From the NCBI GenBank assembly GCA_044368575.1, contig JBIPPH010000012.1:1-55109 (forward strand): 55,109 bases of DNA. Reading direction: 5' to 3'. A program made the translations under genes and the position numbers. Below, piece after piece: positions 35,185 to 43,649 of the stretch. Numbering within the stretch: the first letter of the stretch is position 1; every line of letters begins with the position of its first letter. A model generated the notes under the pieces. It saw only the letters and a program-made list of their open reading frames with translations. It did no database searches and was not told the DNA's origin. This DNA comes from JABMMZ01 sp044368575. GTDB taxonomy: Bacteria > Bacteroidota > Bacteroidia > NS11-12g > UBA955.

Positions 35185-37370
35185 AAATTCAACAAGAGAA
35201 AATCTGTGATTTTATTGAATAGATGCCATCTGGTTTTACCGCCACCAATACCGTGGTTGGTATTAGGGTATATTTCTGCATCGTAAGGAATATTCTGATC
35301 GTTCATGGTTTTAATCATTTCCGCGGCATTTTGAAAGTGTACGTTATCGTCAGCAGTACCGTGAATGATTAAGTATTTGCCTTTTATTTTAGCAACATGA
35401 TTGATAGGTGAATTGTTATCGTAGCCATCAGCATTGACTTGTGGTGTACGCATGTAACGCTCAGTGTATATATTATCGTAATAACGCCAATTGGTTACTG
35501 GTGCAACAGCCACAGCTGCTTTAAAATAATCGGCGCCTTTTGTGATACAAGAGCTGGCCATAAAGCCCCCATAGCTCCATCCAAATATGCCAATGCGTTT
35601 GGCGTCAACATAAGGCTGTTGTCCAAAATATTTAGCAGCTGCAATGTAGTCCATGGTTTCGTACTTGCCTAAGTTTAAATAGGTCATTTTTTTGAAGGCC
35701 TCTCCTCGTCCACCGCTGCCTCTGTTATCAATGGTTATCACCATGTAGCCTTTTTGTGCAAGGTATTGGTACCACATGTAATTGGCTCCGCTCCACATGT
35801 TTTGTACGGTTTGGTGACCTGGTCCGCCATACACAAAAAACAAGACCGGATAGCGCTTAGTGGAATCGAATTGCGCTGGTAGTATTTGCCAATAGTCTAA
35901 TTCAACTGAATCGACTGAGGTAAAGTGACCAAATTTAACCTGACCCAAACTTAAGTCTGCTAATTTGTTGCTTAGAGCGGTATTGTCTTCAAGGATTTTA
36001 ACCAAATTGCCATTGGCTTCTTTTAGTGCCGTAATGGCTGGCTTTTGAATGGTTGAGTATTGATCTGTGAAATAGTTAAAGCCTGGGCTAAATCGAATGT
36101 TGTGCCAAGCCTTTTCAGTGGTAAGGGCTTTGATGGATTTATCCGCTATACTTAGCACATACAATTGACGTTCAGATGGGTTGTCTTTACCTGAAGTGAA
36201 ATACACCACTTGTTTAACCTGATCGATGCCTAATACTTGGTCTATTTCCCATGCGCCAGAGCTAAGCGCAACGACTTGATTTTGCGCGTCTAGAGCGTAT
36301 AGGTGTTTGTAGCCAGATTTTTCACTGGTAAAAAAGGCTTTTAAGGAGCCTTCAGAGAAAGTCCAATCCACTACTTCAACGTATTTATCATTGGTTTCAG
36401 AGTATATGACTTTGGCGTTAGGTTGAGCGTAGGCAAACTGTAAGATTTGTAAGTGGTTTTGTAAACGATTGAGTTTTTGAACACAAAGTGCTTGGTTGTT
36501 CATCCACTGAATGCGCGGCAAGTAATGATCAAATGGATTGTTGTTTGATGCGCTCACAAGGTCTTGGGTATTACACAGCATAGACTTTGATTTACCAACT
36601 GAATGAATATAGACTTGAACTTTACTGTTAGGCTCTCCTGCCTTTGGGTATTTCCATGTTTCTCTTTTAGGATACAAACTGCCGTAAATGTCCATGCCAA
36701 ATTCTGGCACTTGGGTTTCATCAAATCTGTAATAGGCTAAGTATTGACCATCAGGGCTCCATTCAAAGCCTCTACTCATGGTGAATTCTTCTTCATATAC
36801 CCAATCCACAGCACCATTAATGATGGCGTTCTTTTTACCGTCTTTAGTGACTTGCACTGTTTTGTTTTTGCTTAAATCATAATAGAACAAATTGTTGTCA
36901 GACACAAAGGCTACTCTATTGCCAAGGGCATTGAGGGTAGCATACATGATTTTATGATCCGTGATCTTTTGCAAGATTTTGGTATTGAGGTTGTAAACCC
37001 AAACGTTGGATTTACCACTGTGGCGGTATACTGCCTCAAAGCCGTTGCTAAATAATACCAATTGCTCATCTGCACTGAATTGAAATGACTCAAATTGAAT
37101 GGGTTTTTGATCCACTAAAATCTGTTGAGTTGAAAATAAAACTTTACCCTCAGCGCCTGTGGCCACATCGTATTGTTTGCATACTTTATAGCCTTCTTGG
37201 TCTTCTATTTTACAATAAGATTTACCGTCTTTTAAATACTTAAAGCCTGCTACCATTTTAGGGCTGTATTCACGGCTAAACCAAATTTTCTCAAGGCTTA
37301 ATAAACCGTTACCAGCAGTGGCTTGATGAATAATCGATAAAAATGAAAGAGCTAAAACTATAAGTCGCAT
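35181..37370 (-). CDS. Dipeptidyl peptidase IV (S9 family)
   Basis: An exported serine exopeptidase of 729 residues that removes X-Pro or X-Ala dipeptides from peptide N-termini. The N-terminal part is an eight-bladed propeller (DPPIV_N) containing YEEEFTMSRGFEWSPDG, whose paired Glu binds the substrate amino terminus. The C-terminal hydrolase domain has FVYGGPGHQTV, GIFGWSYGGFMAS (nucleophilic Ser), GTADDNVHFQ (Asp) and NTNHGIGG (His). A signal peptide is visible at the start. It lies between an outer-membrane receptor gene (1-bp gap) and a lipoprotein gene, which suits peptide scavenging. Confidence 0.94.
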   Translation of the reverse strand: MRLIVLALSFLSIIHQATAGNGLLSLEKIWFSREYSPKMVAGFKYLKDGKSYCKIEDQEGYKVCKQYDVATGAEGKVLFSTQQILVDQKPIQFESFQFSADEQLVLFSNGFEAVYRHSGKSNVWVYNLNTKILQKITDHKIMYATLNALGNRVAFVSDNNLFYYDLSKNKTVQVTKDGKKNAIINGAVDWVYEEEFTMSRGFEWSPDGQYLAYYRFDETQVPEFGMDIYGSLYPKRETWKYPKAGEPNSKVQVYIHSVGKSKSMLCNTQDLVSASNNNPFDHYLPRIQWMNNQALCVQKLNRLQNHLQILQFAYAQPNAKVIYSETNDKYVEVVDWTFSEGSLKAFFTSEKSGYKHLYALDAQNQVVALSSGAWEIDQVLGIDQVKQVVYFTSGKDNPSERQLYVLSIADKSIKALTTEKAWHNIRFSPGFNYFTDQYSTIQKPAITALKEANGNLVKILEDNTALSNKLADLSLGQVKFGHFTSVDSVELDYWQILPAQFDSTKRYPVLFFVYGGPGHQTVQNMWSGANYMWYQYLAQKGYMVITIDNRGSGGRGEAFKKMTYLNLGKYETMDYIAAAKYFGQQPYVDAKRIGIFGWSYGGFMASSCITKGADYFKAAVAVAPVTNWRYYDNIYTERYMRTPQVNADGYDNNSPINHVAKIKGKYLIIHGTADDNVHFQNAAEMIKTMNDQNIPYDAEIYPNTNHGIGGGKTRWHLFNKITDFLLLNL

Positions 37371-37371
37371 A

Positions 37372-40245
37372 TTATTTTTTAATGGTATTAGGTTTGAGTT
37401 TGAAATGTCTGATGCTGTAGGTGAAGGTTAACATGTAAAAACGGGTTAAGATTTTGGTGTTTTTGTCTTCAATATAGGTATCAGATACTGTCCTTGCAAT
37501 ACTGGTGTTTTGCTTGAGCGCATCAAATACAGAGCACTTGAGTTCGCCTCTGTTATCTTTAAGAAATTTATAGCCTACACCACCGTTAAACAACCAAATG
37601 CTTTGGTTAAAGGCAGAACCTAAACCTTTGAATGCGCTGTTGGTGACATCCACATTTAACACAATCTTTTTCTTAACTATCCAATTGATTTTAGCGTTTA
37701 AATTTTGAATCCAATAGCGGTTATCAAGTTGGCTTTGTAATGAATTTTTTACGGAGTTATAATTGGCCGTGTAATTGACAGAGTAATCTATCCACTCACT
37801 GATATTACTGGCGATAGTTATACCGGCATTGGCACCATAGTTATTGCTTGAGTTCACTTGACCATTGATCAGAGATGGGGTTTTGCTGTAATTCTGACCT
37901 AAGTTCATGTTCAAGGTTGATTTGATGAATTTGATAGGCAAACCATATGAATAATAGAGTCTGTAGCTTTCGTAGCCGTTTAAGTTAACTGGCATACTTA
38001 ATTGAGCCCCTTTTTTAACACTCACCTGATTAATTACAGTGTCCTTAAGGGCTATTTGGCTGCTGTTACCGATGTATTGATTGGTTAAAGTGATATTCCC
38101 GTACATGAATACATTTCTTGATTTGGCAGGATTGCTTTTAGAGAACCTTAAATGCACCATATTGGTAAATGATTGCTCTAAGGCTGCGTTACCAGTAATC
38201 AATAGCAATGGATTGCTGTTGTTTAATACATTTTGCAATTGATTGATACTAGGCAATTCGGTAGAGCTTCTGTAGTGAATTCTGAAAAACAAATTCTTGT
38301 TGGGCGTGAAGGTTAATTGCGCATTCGGTAACACATTATTAAAGACTTGATCTATGCCGTATTGTTTTGGAAATACCTGCTCGCCTTTTAGATTAACAGA
38401 TTGGACATTGGCGCCCAAATTGAATCCGAATTTTGGCTTATTAAAACGATAGGTGGCGCCTGCCTTCTGAGTGGAGCTATTGTTGTTAAAGGTGTTAGAC
38501 AGGAGGCTATCGGTTAAAGTGTATTGATTATTGGTGTCAGACTTGGCTGTTTGCTTGTCAGAATAATTGCGATTAAAACTTGGGTTATAATTGATTTCAA
38601 TGGCAGACAACTTACTTAATTGTTGAGTGTAAGATAAATTGGGTGAAAAATTAAAGGTGGTGCTGTTTCTGTCTGTGTTTTGTTTAAACACATCTGCACT
38701 GGTATCAGGCAAGAAATACTGGTTATTGGCATTTAACAATGCGTTAGATAAGTTCTTAGTATTAGTCGTAGATAGGTTTAAGGAAATGGTTTGACCTGCT
38801 TTTTTGAACTTATGTCTTAACAAAGTATTTTGACTGATATTATATCCAGAGCCATCAGAGCTATTAAGCGATTTAGATAAATTGATGAGGGCGGTTTCTT
38901 GAGAATTGGTTTGCCCTAAAAACAAGCTGTTATTATTGCTTTTTTGAAAATTGATGTTTGGGGTAAAAATGATGGAATTGTTGGTATCAAGATTATATTC
39001 CCAACGCATGCTTATTTTGTGGTTAATGCTTCTAGAATTGCCCGTATCTGCTTGGTTATAGTATTGATTTCGGCTTGAGCTTAAGAAATAAGTTCTGTCA
39101 AGGAATGAGGCTGTGTTGTTGTCAACTTGGTTAAAGAAATAACTGGCTGATAGTTTGTATTTTTTTCCGCCAAAGGTTGAGTAGTTTAAGCCTAAGCCAT
39201 GGGTTTGGTTGATACCACCTTGTTGATTGACACTGAAGTTTTGATTACCACCACCCCAGTTGCCACCGCCCCAAGAGCCACCACCTGGACCTCTGCCTCC
39301 ACCCATACCGCCCATGCCCCCTCCAGTGTTGCCTGTTAGACCAATAATGTCTTGAGAACTGAAGTTTTGTTGGTTGATGTTATTACTCATACCAATTACT
39401 GAGAGTCTTTGTTTGCCTCTAAAAACGTTGAAGTTGCCTCCAGTTGCGTAGCGTTCATCTGTTCCTGAGCCGCCGTAGAGTTTACCAAATTGACCGTTGT
39501 TTTTACCGCTCTTGGTAACAATGTTAAGGGTTTTAGTAGAGTTGCCGTCATTGATGCCTGTGAATTGCGCTTGATCGCTTAAGCGGTCGTATACCTGAAC
39601 TTTGTCTACAACTTCAGCTGGTAGATTTTTTACGGCAGCTGAGGCGTCTTGACCAAAGAAATCTTGACCATCAACGGTCACTTTTTTAACTTCTTCACCT
39701 TGGGCCTTGAGTACACCGTTTTCATTGCTTATGCCAGGCATTTTGGTGATGAGGTTTTCTACAGTGGCGTCTTTAGTGACTTTGAATTGACTGGCATTGT
39801 ATTCAACGGTATCATTTTTTTGAGTTACAGCATCTTTTTTAAGGACAACTCCAGCGCCTTTGATGTCTTGCACCTTGTTGATCATCTGAATACTGAGTCT
39901 ATGCATAGGTTGCTCTTGGCTTAACACCACTGAGCGGTTAATGCTTTCGTATTGTGGATGAGTGATTATGAGTTTATAGCTGATAGGACTTAATCCAAAA
40001 CATTTGAAACGTCCGTTAGAGTCTGTGCTAAGTGATTTAATGAGGGAGTCTTTTAAGCCGTTAACTGTATACAACTGAACTGAGGCTGCAAAAAGCGGCT
40101 TGGCTTGGGGTGTTTGCACCTGCCCCATAATGACATACATAGGAGGAGGCGCTTGCTCCAAGGATCTATCTTGAGCAGATGCCTTGAATCCTACAAGTAA
40201 CAGAAAGCTTGACAAAATAGTATAAACAGTATGACGGAATCTCAT
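37372..40245 (-). CDS. TonB-dependent-receptor-like outer-membrane beta-barrel protein
   Basis: A 957-residue outer-membrane protein. After the signal peptide (MRFRHTVYTILSSFLLL..) come a carboxypeptidase-regulatory-like domain (VIMGQVQTPQAKPLFAASV, about 35-120), a plug-type domain (VVLKKDAVTQKNDTVEYNA, TVDGQDFFGQDAS, about 130-250) and an OMP_b-brl_3-type barrel to the C-terminus. A long glycine-rich insert (about residues 310-345) lies between plug and barrel. A -7 box (minus-strand TATATTTG at 40265-40272) precedes the ATG at 40245, which was preferred to 40287. Downstream are DPP-IV and a lipoprotein, suggesting peptide uptake. Substrate unknown; a SusD partner is absent. Confidence 0.88.
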   Translation of the reverse strand: MRFRHTVYTILSSFLLLVGFKASAQDRSLEQAPPPMYVIMGQVQTPQAKPLFAASVQLYTVNGLKDSLIKSLSTDSNGRFKCFGLSPISYKLIITHPQYESINRSVVLSQEQPMHRLSIQMINKVQDIKGAGVVLKKDAVTQKNDTVEYNASQFKVTKDATVENLITKMPGISNENGVLKAQGEEVKKVTVDGQDFFGQDASAAVKNLPAEVVDKVQVYDRLSDQAQFTGINDGNSTKTLNIVTKSGKNNGQFGKLYGGSGTDERYATGGNFNVFRGKQRLSVIGMSNNINQQNFSSQDIIGLTGNTGGGMGGMGGGRGPGGGSWGGGNWGGGNQNFSVNQQGGINQTHGLGLNYSTFGGKKYKLSASYFFNQVDNNTASFLDRTYFLSSSRNQYYNQADTGNSRSINHKISMRWEYNLDTNNSIIFTPNINFQKSNNNSLFLGQTNSQETALINLSKSLNSSDGSGYNISQNTLLRHKFKKAGQTISLNLSTTNTKNLSNALLNANNQYFLPDTSADVFKQNTDRNSTTFNFSPNLSYTQQLSKLSAIEINYNPSFNRNYSDKQTAKSDTNNQYTLTDSLLSNTFNNNSSTQKAGATYRFNKPKFGFNLGANVQSVNLKGEQVFPKQYGIDQVFNNVLPNAQLTFTPNKNLFFRIHYRSSTELPSINQLQNVLNNSNPLLLITGNAALEQSFTNMVHLRFSKSNPAKSRNVFMYGNITLTNQYIGNSSQIALKDTVINQVSVKKGAQLSMPVNLNGYESYRLYYSYGLPIKFIKSTLNMNLGQNYSKTPSLINGQVNSSNNYGANAGITIASNISEWIDYSVNYTANYNSVKNSLQSQLDNRYWIQNLNAKINWIVKKKIVLNVDVTNSAFKGLGSAFNQSIWLFNGGVGYKFLKDNRGELKCSVFDALKQNTSIARTVSDTYIEDKNTKILTRFYMLTFTYSIRHFKLKPNTIKK

Positions 40246-40314
40246 GAATGGGGTATATTTCAAGCAAATATAAGGTATAAACCCCAAGGGCTAAAGGGCC
40301 GCCAAGATTTTTTT

Positions 40315-40343
40315 TTGTTTTTTGAAAATACTGCTTACTTTTG
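40315..40343 (+). promoter_or_regulatory. Consensus promoter for tRNA-Ser
   Basis: TTG at 40315-40317, 18-bp spacer, TACTTTTG at 40336-40343, 14 bases before the mature tRNA 5' end. A perfect match to the Bacteroidota consensus. Confidence 0.75.
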
Positions 40344-40357
40344 CAGTCCTTTTAGGA

Positions 40358-40442
40358 GGAGAGATGGCAGAGCGGTCGAATGCGGCGGTCTTGAAAACCG
40401 TTGACTGTAACAGGTCCGGGGGTTCGAATCCCTCTCTCTCCG
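40358..40442 (+). tRNA. tRNA-Ser (anticodon UGA)
   Basis: An 85-nt class II tRNA: acceptor GGAGAGA/TCTCTCC, discriminator G, anticodon loop CTTGAAA (TGA at 40392-40394), a long variable arm, and T arm GGGGG-TTCGAAT-CCCTC-type. CCA is not encoded. Promoter and terminator are both present. Its 3' end is repeated at 40661-40677 and partly at 40824-40837 and 46549-46556. Confidence 0.95.
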
Positions 40443-40600
40443 CAAAAAAAACAACACGACGAAAGTCGTGTTTTTTTTTGCTCTCTTGGAGAGAGAGTGG
40501 ATGAGAACCCCCAGGGGTTCGAGCCGAGCTATAGTACTTGCATAAGCATCAGCGTTGCAATACTATGCGAGACAACGAGCGTTTGCGAGTAATCCCTCTC
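40427..40600 (+). repeat. 174-bp repeat unit R1 (tRNA-Ser 3' end plus terminator plus structured tail)
   Basis: It starts within the tRNA T arm, includes the terminator, then a 120-base tail with an imperfect inverted repeat (AGTACTTGC.../...GCAATACT) and a T-loop-like GGTTCGAGCC. It is nearly the same as R2 (40661-40837), with about nine differences by eye. Confidence 0.8.
40454..40479 (+). terminator. tRNA-Ser intrinsic terminator
   Basis: Stem ACACGAC-GAAA-GTCGTGT (7 bp, GNRA-type tetraloop) followed by eight or more T, 11 bases after the tRNA end. Confidence 0.88.
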
Positions 40601-40610
40601 CAATTCATGC

Positions 40611-40668
40611 GCAGCAGGCTTTTCTTCACTTAAGCCACCTCATTTAGGGATCATGCGAGTAATCCCTC
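40611..40668 (+). repeat. 58-bp direct repeat, left copy
   Basis: Combines an 18-base piece that also starts the orphan T9SS fragments (GCAGCAGGCTTTTCTTCA) with a 3' piece containing the tRNA-Ser end (AATCCCTC). The other copy is at 46499-46556. The first 18 bases also occur at 43573-43590. Confidence 0.75.
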
Positions 40669-40837
40669 TCTCTCCGCAAAAAAATAACACGACAATAGTC
40701 GTGTTTTTTTTTTGCTCTCCTGGAGAGAGAGCGGATGAGAACCCCAAGGGGTTCGAGCCGAGCTATAGTACTTGCATAAGCATCTGCGTTGCAATACTAT
40801 GCGAGACAACGAGCGTTAGCGAGTAATCCCTCTCTCT
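40661..40837 (+). repeat. 177-bp repeat unit R2
   Basis: Second copy of R1. It keeps 17 bases of the tRNA-Ser 3' end, then a second terminator and the same tail, ending in another AATCCCTCTCTCT. It precedes the FISUMP gene by 47 bp. Confidence 0.8.
40687..40713 (+). terminator. Second copy of the tRNA-Ser terminator
   Basis: ACACGAC-AATA-GTCGTGT stem followed by nine or more T. The stem is intact although the loop differs from the first copy, so the hairpin has been kept. No tRNA gene stands before it. Confidence 0.75.
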
Positions 40838-40884
40838 TAATTCAAAAAAAATAAATTATTTTTACGCCTTATTAATAATAAGAA

Positions 40885-43404
40885 ATGAAACATACGAAAA
40901 AGCTGATTTTCAGTCCAATCAAACATTTAATGATATTGTTTTTTATCTATTTTTATTCTTTTGTAGGCAATTTATTTGCTCAGAAATTTTTGAGCAATGA
41001 ATTAAAAAAGATGGCAATAGAAAAACTCAGTGAGACGAACGCTGATGTAAAAGCACCAAAAGCTGATCCTCAAGACAAAACAACAGTAACATCTGAAGCC
41101 GGCATTAGAAATAAGGGCATTGTATACTATCAAACAAAAAACCTTAATACCGAAACCTTTAGAAACGGAACAGCCATTTCTGAGGCAAAATCTGCAGAAG
41201 AGTGGATTCAATTTAACAACATGAAAATCCCCGCCTATTGTTACTATAAATTTGACAAAAGCACTTATCAAAACAATGGAAAATTATACAACTATTGGGC
41301 AGTAACCAACAGATTACAAATTGCCCCAGAAGGATGGCATATCCCAAATAAATTTGAACTATTAAAAATTGTTGGCAATGAAAATAACATTCCTGATCAA
41401 ACGCTTAAAACAAATGGCAACTTAATCCTAGGGGGAGAAATTTGTGATCCTTCAAGGGTTAGTTTTACAATGTATAAATCTGACGGGATAATGCCCTTAG
41501 CAAACAGTTATTGTTCAAAAGATGGCAAATTTTACAACACCCCATATAAAAAATCTCCAGACTATATTAGATGGGAAGGAGCATGGTGGACCAGTAACTA
41601 TAGAAATAACCAATTCAAAAGAACGACAAACTCAATTATACTAAAGGTATCATCAGATATAGTTGGAGATGCCATTGAAACCTCCTTTTCAGAGGCGCAA
41701 GAAGGTGAAGGCTATTCAATAGTATGTATTAAAGACTACCCTACCGACCCAATTGATAGCTTGGAAAAATTAAAACAAATACCAATCACTTACACCAAAC
41801 TATTAAACCAATTTGAAATTATTGACACCTTAAACTACAATTCTAATCGATCTACTATTTTAAACCGAAGTATAGTAAACATTTATGCGAAAGATTCAAA
41901 TGTTTATACTGATTTTTTAAGTTTAGGAAATGGATACATCAAAACATTTATCAAGTTTGGAACTTTAAATGACTATTACAATAACCCTCGATTTAAACAA
42001 CTTATTGATTATAGTATACAAAGCGGACTATTGTTTTCAGACATGCCTAATATTGATTGGCTTAAAGGCGAATTGACCACATTAAACAAAAAACTGCCAA
42101 GTAATTTCAGAGCTTTTGAAATTCTTATAGATTTATCTGTTTTACCCCCGAGCAATGATTATCAATTAAGTTTCCCAAACTTAAATATCCATCAAACGCT
42201 GGAATACAGTTCAAATAATTTTGTAAAATTTGTAATAGATACAAACTTTATACGTGCGTTTAATGCTTTGCCATTTGATAAATTAAGTAATGATCAAGCA
42301 ACCAGAAAATTTAGGATGGAAATCAATTGCCCAAGTGATAAATATTTCATAGGCGATATTAAAGTATATAAGATAAAACAAAACAACCCTAATGGCTTTC
42401 CTGAAGACCCTAATGCCTGCTCTTATTCTGAGCTAAAAAATGAAATTGTAACACTCAATTCAAGCCTTAGTATAAACTTTATTAAAATCAATCAGGTAGT
42501 TCATGAGTTATATAAACCTAAAATTGACTCACTCCTTTTTGCCGGCCGTTTTATTGAAGCCAATGCCTTATATGACAATTATTTAAAGTATTGCCTACCT
42601 AAGTATTTTAAAACTGACGAAGAGAATTGGCCTACATATTGGCTTAAACACAAGCCTAATTTTGATGAATCCATTAAAGCAAGGATTTATGCATTAAGTC
42701 GTAATTCGGAACTATTTATCAAAGCCTTTCAAATGGCAGATGCCAAAAATAAGCTTGTAATTAAGAAAGCTTATTATCGCATTGGATTAAATTTAGATCA
42801 AACTTCTAAAGTTTTAGTGGAAGCTAACAGCAAAACATACAATGATTATCTTATTTGTTCTTTGATTCAAAGTACAATTGGCAGCAAATACTTCAATAAA
42901 ATAGGTTCTAATTATGAACTATTTGATTACAATAGTCCAATACTATTTGACTTTAGAGATTTAGAATTACCTGCAGCGCAGTTTAATCCGGAGCCTGATA
43001 TTGTAGAGCCTTTAAAACTCGTAAACATGGCCATTGGCTTACAACCCAATAATCCTATTGGCTATTTATACAGATCTAATTTTACAGGTTGCAAAAAAAT
43101 TCAAGTTACTCATGACCCCTGCACAGTAAGCGATTGGTGTACCAACTGCAAAGACCTTCAGAAAGCATTTAATCTTGACAACAACAAAACTAAAACACCA
43201 GCATTTGCTTCAGAAATAACGCTTAGAGATGGCACGACATCAAAAAACTACTACGAAACATTTTATATTTTAAATTGTGTTCAATGTCAATTGTGTTTCT
43301 ATAATATTTGTGGAGGAGAGAAAGGTAAAAACACTCAAACAGGTAGTAGAGGTGGCAAATACTATATTAACAGCAACGGCAATAAAACTTACATCAATAA
43401 ATAA
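40885..43404 (+). CDS. Secreted FISUMP-domain protein
   Basis: An 839-residue exported protein (signal peptide within the first 33 residues, ending NLFAQ). Residues about 75-290 match the Fibrobacter-succinogenes-major-paralogue (FISUMP) domain: GKLYNYWAVTNRLQIAPEGWHIPNKFEL, EGAWWTSNYRNNQ, AQEGEGYSIVCIKD. The middle is unrecognised. A cysteine-rich part follows (DPCTVSDWCTNCKDL, CVQCQLCFYNICGG), and the end is RGGKYYINSNGNKTYI, a short basic motif seen at the C-terminus of many Bacteroidota and some algal-virus proteins. No T9SS domain. A TATTTTTA box (40857-40864) precedes it. AT-rich relative to core genes. Confidence 0.8.
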   Translation: MKHTKKLIFSPIKHLMILFFIYFYSFVGNLFAQKFLSNELKKMAIEKLSETNADVKAPKADPQDKTTVTSEAGIRNKGIVYYQTKNLNTETFRNGTAISEAKSAEEWIQFNNMKIPAYCYYKFDKSTYQNNGKLYNYWAVTNRLQIAPEGWHIPNKFELLKIVGNENNIPDQTLKTNGNLILGGEICDPSRVSFTMYKSDGIMPLANSYCSKDGKFYNTPYKKSPDYIRWEGAWWTSNYRNNQFKRTTNSIILKVSSDIVGDAIETSFSEAQEGEGYSIVCIKDYPTDPIDSLEKLKQIPITYTKLLNQFEIIDTLNYNSNRSTILNRSIVNIYAKDSNVYTDFLSLGNGYIKTFIKFGTLNDYYNNPRFKQLIDYSIQSGLLFSDMPNIDWLKGELTTLNKKLPSNFRAFEILIDLSVLPPSNDYQLSFPNLNIHQTLEYSSNNFVKFVIDTNFIRAFNALPFDKLSNDQATRKFRMEINCPSDKYFIGDIKVYKIKQNNPNGFPEDPNACSYSELKNEIVTLNSSLSINFIKINQVVHELYKPKIDSLLFAGRFIEANALYDNYLKYCLPKYFKTDEENWPTYWLKHKPNFDESIKARIYALSRNSELFIKAFQMADAKNKLVIKKAYYRIGLNLDQTSKVLVEANSKTYNDYLICSLIQSTIGSKYFNKIGSNYELFDYNSPILFDFRDLELPAAQFNPEPDIVEPLKLVNMAIGLQPNNPIGYLYRSNFTGCKKIQVTHDPCTVSDWCTNCKDLQKAFNLDNNKTKTPAFASEITLRDGTTSKNYYETFYILNCVQCQLCFYNICGGEKGKNTQTGSRGGKYYINSNGNKTYINK

Positions 43405-43462
43405 GCTTATAACCATCGTATAAGGGAATATCTAATAGTCTAAACGCAATTATTTAATCCCC

Positions 43463-43591
43463 TTACTCCTTCATAAACTTGCCAGTGACTAATCTGCCAT
43501 TTTCACTTACAATTTTGGCAAAATAGATCCCTGCTGGCAGGTCTGCAACATTCAATACAATTGAGCTTGATTGCAGCAGGCTTTTCTTCAC
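43463..43591 (-). pseudogene. Orphan T9SS sorting-domain fragment, copy 1
   Basis: A 42-codon minus-strand frame (GTG to TAA) encodes the second half of a T9SS type A sorting domain (VADLPAGIYFAKIVSENG, ending KFMKE). An in-frame stop stands directly before codon 1 and there is no cargo protein. It shares 69 consecutive identical bases with copy 2 at 46389-46517. It is either the remnant of a deleted gene or a dispersed cassette. The interval 43405-43649 holds nothing else visible. Confidence 0.75.
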
Positions 43592-43649
43592 TTAAGTGCA
43601 TCATTTGTAATCGAGAAGTAAACTCACTTTCTTTACTTATTAAATTAGA

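Noticed and set aside
40322..40592. Two open frames across tRNA-Ser and the following repeat
   Set aside because: They are read-through of the tRNA gene and its repeat tail, a well-known type of false gene; composition and context do not support coding.
40427..40837. Possible CRISPR-like array
   Set aside because: Only two units of about 175 bp with one 60-bp spacer, containing a tRNA end and a terminator; no cas genes.
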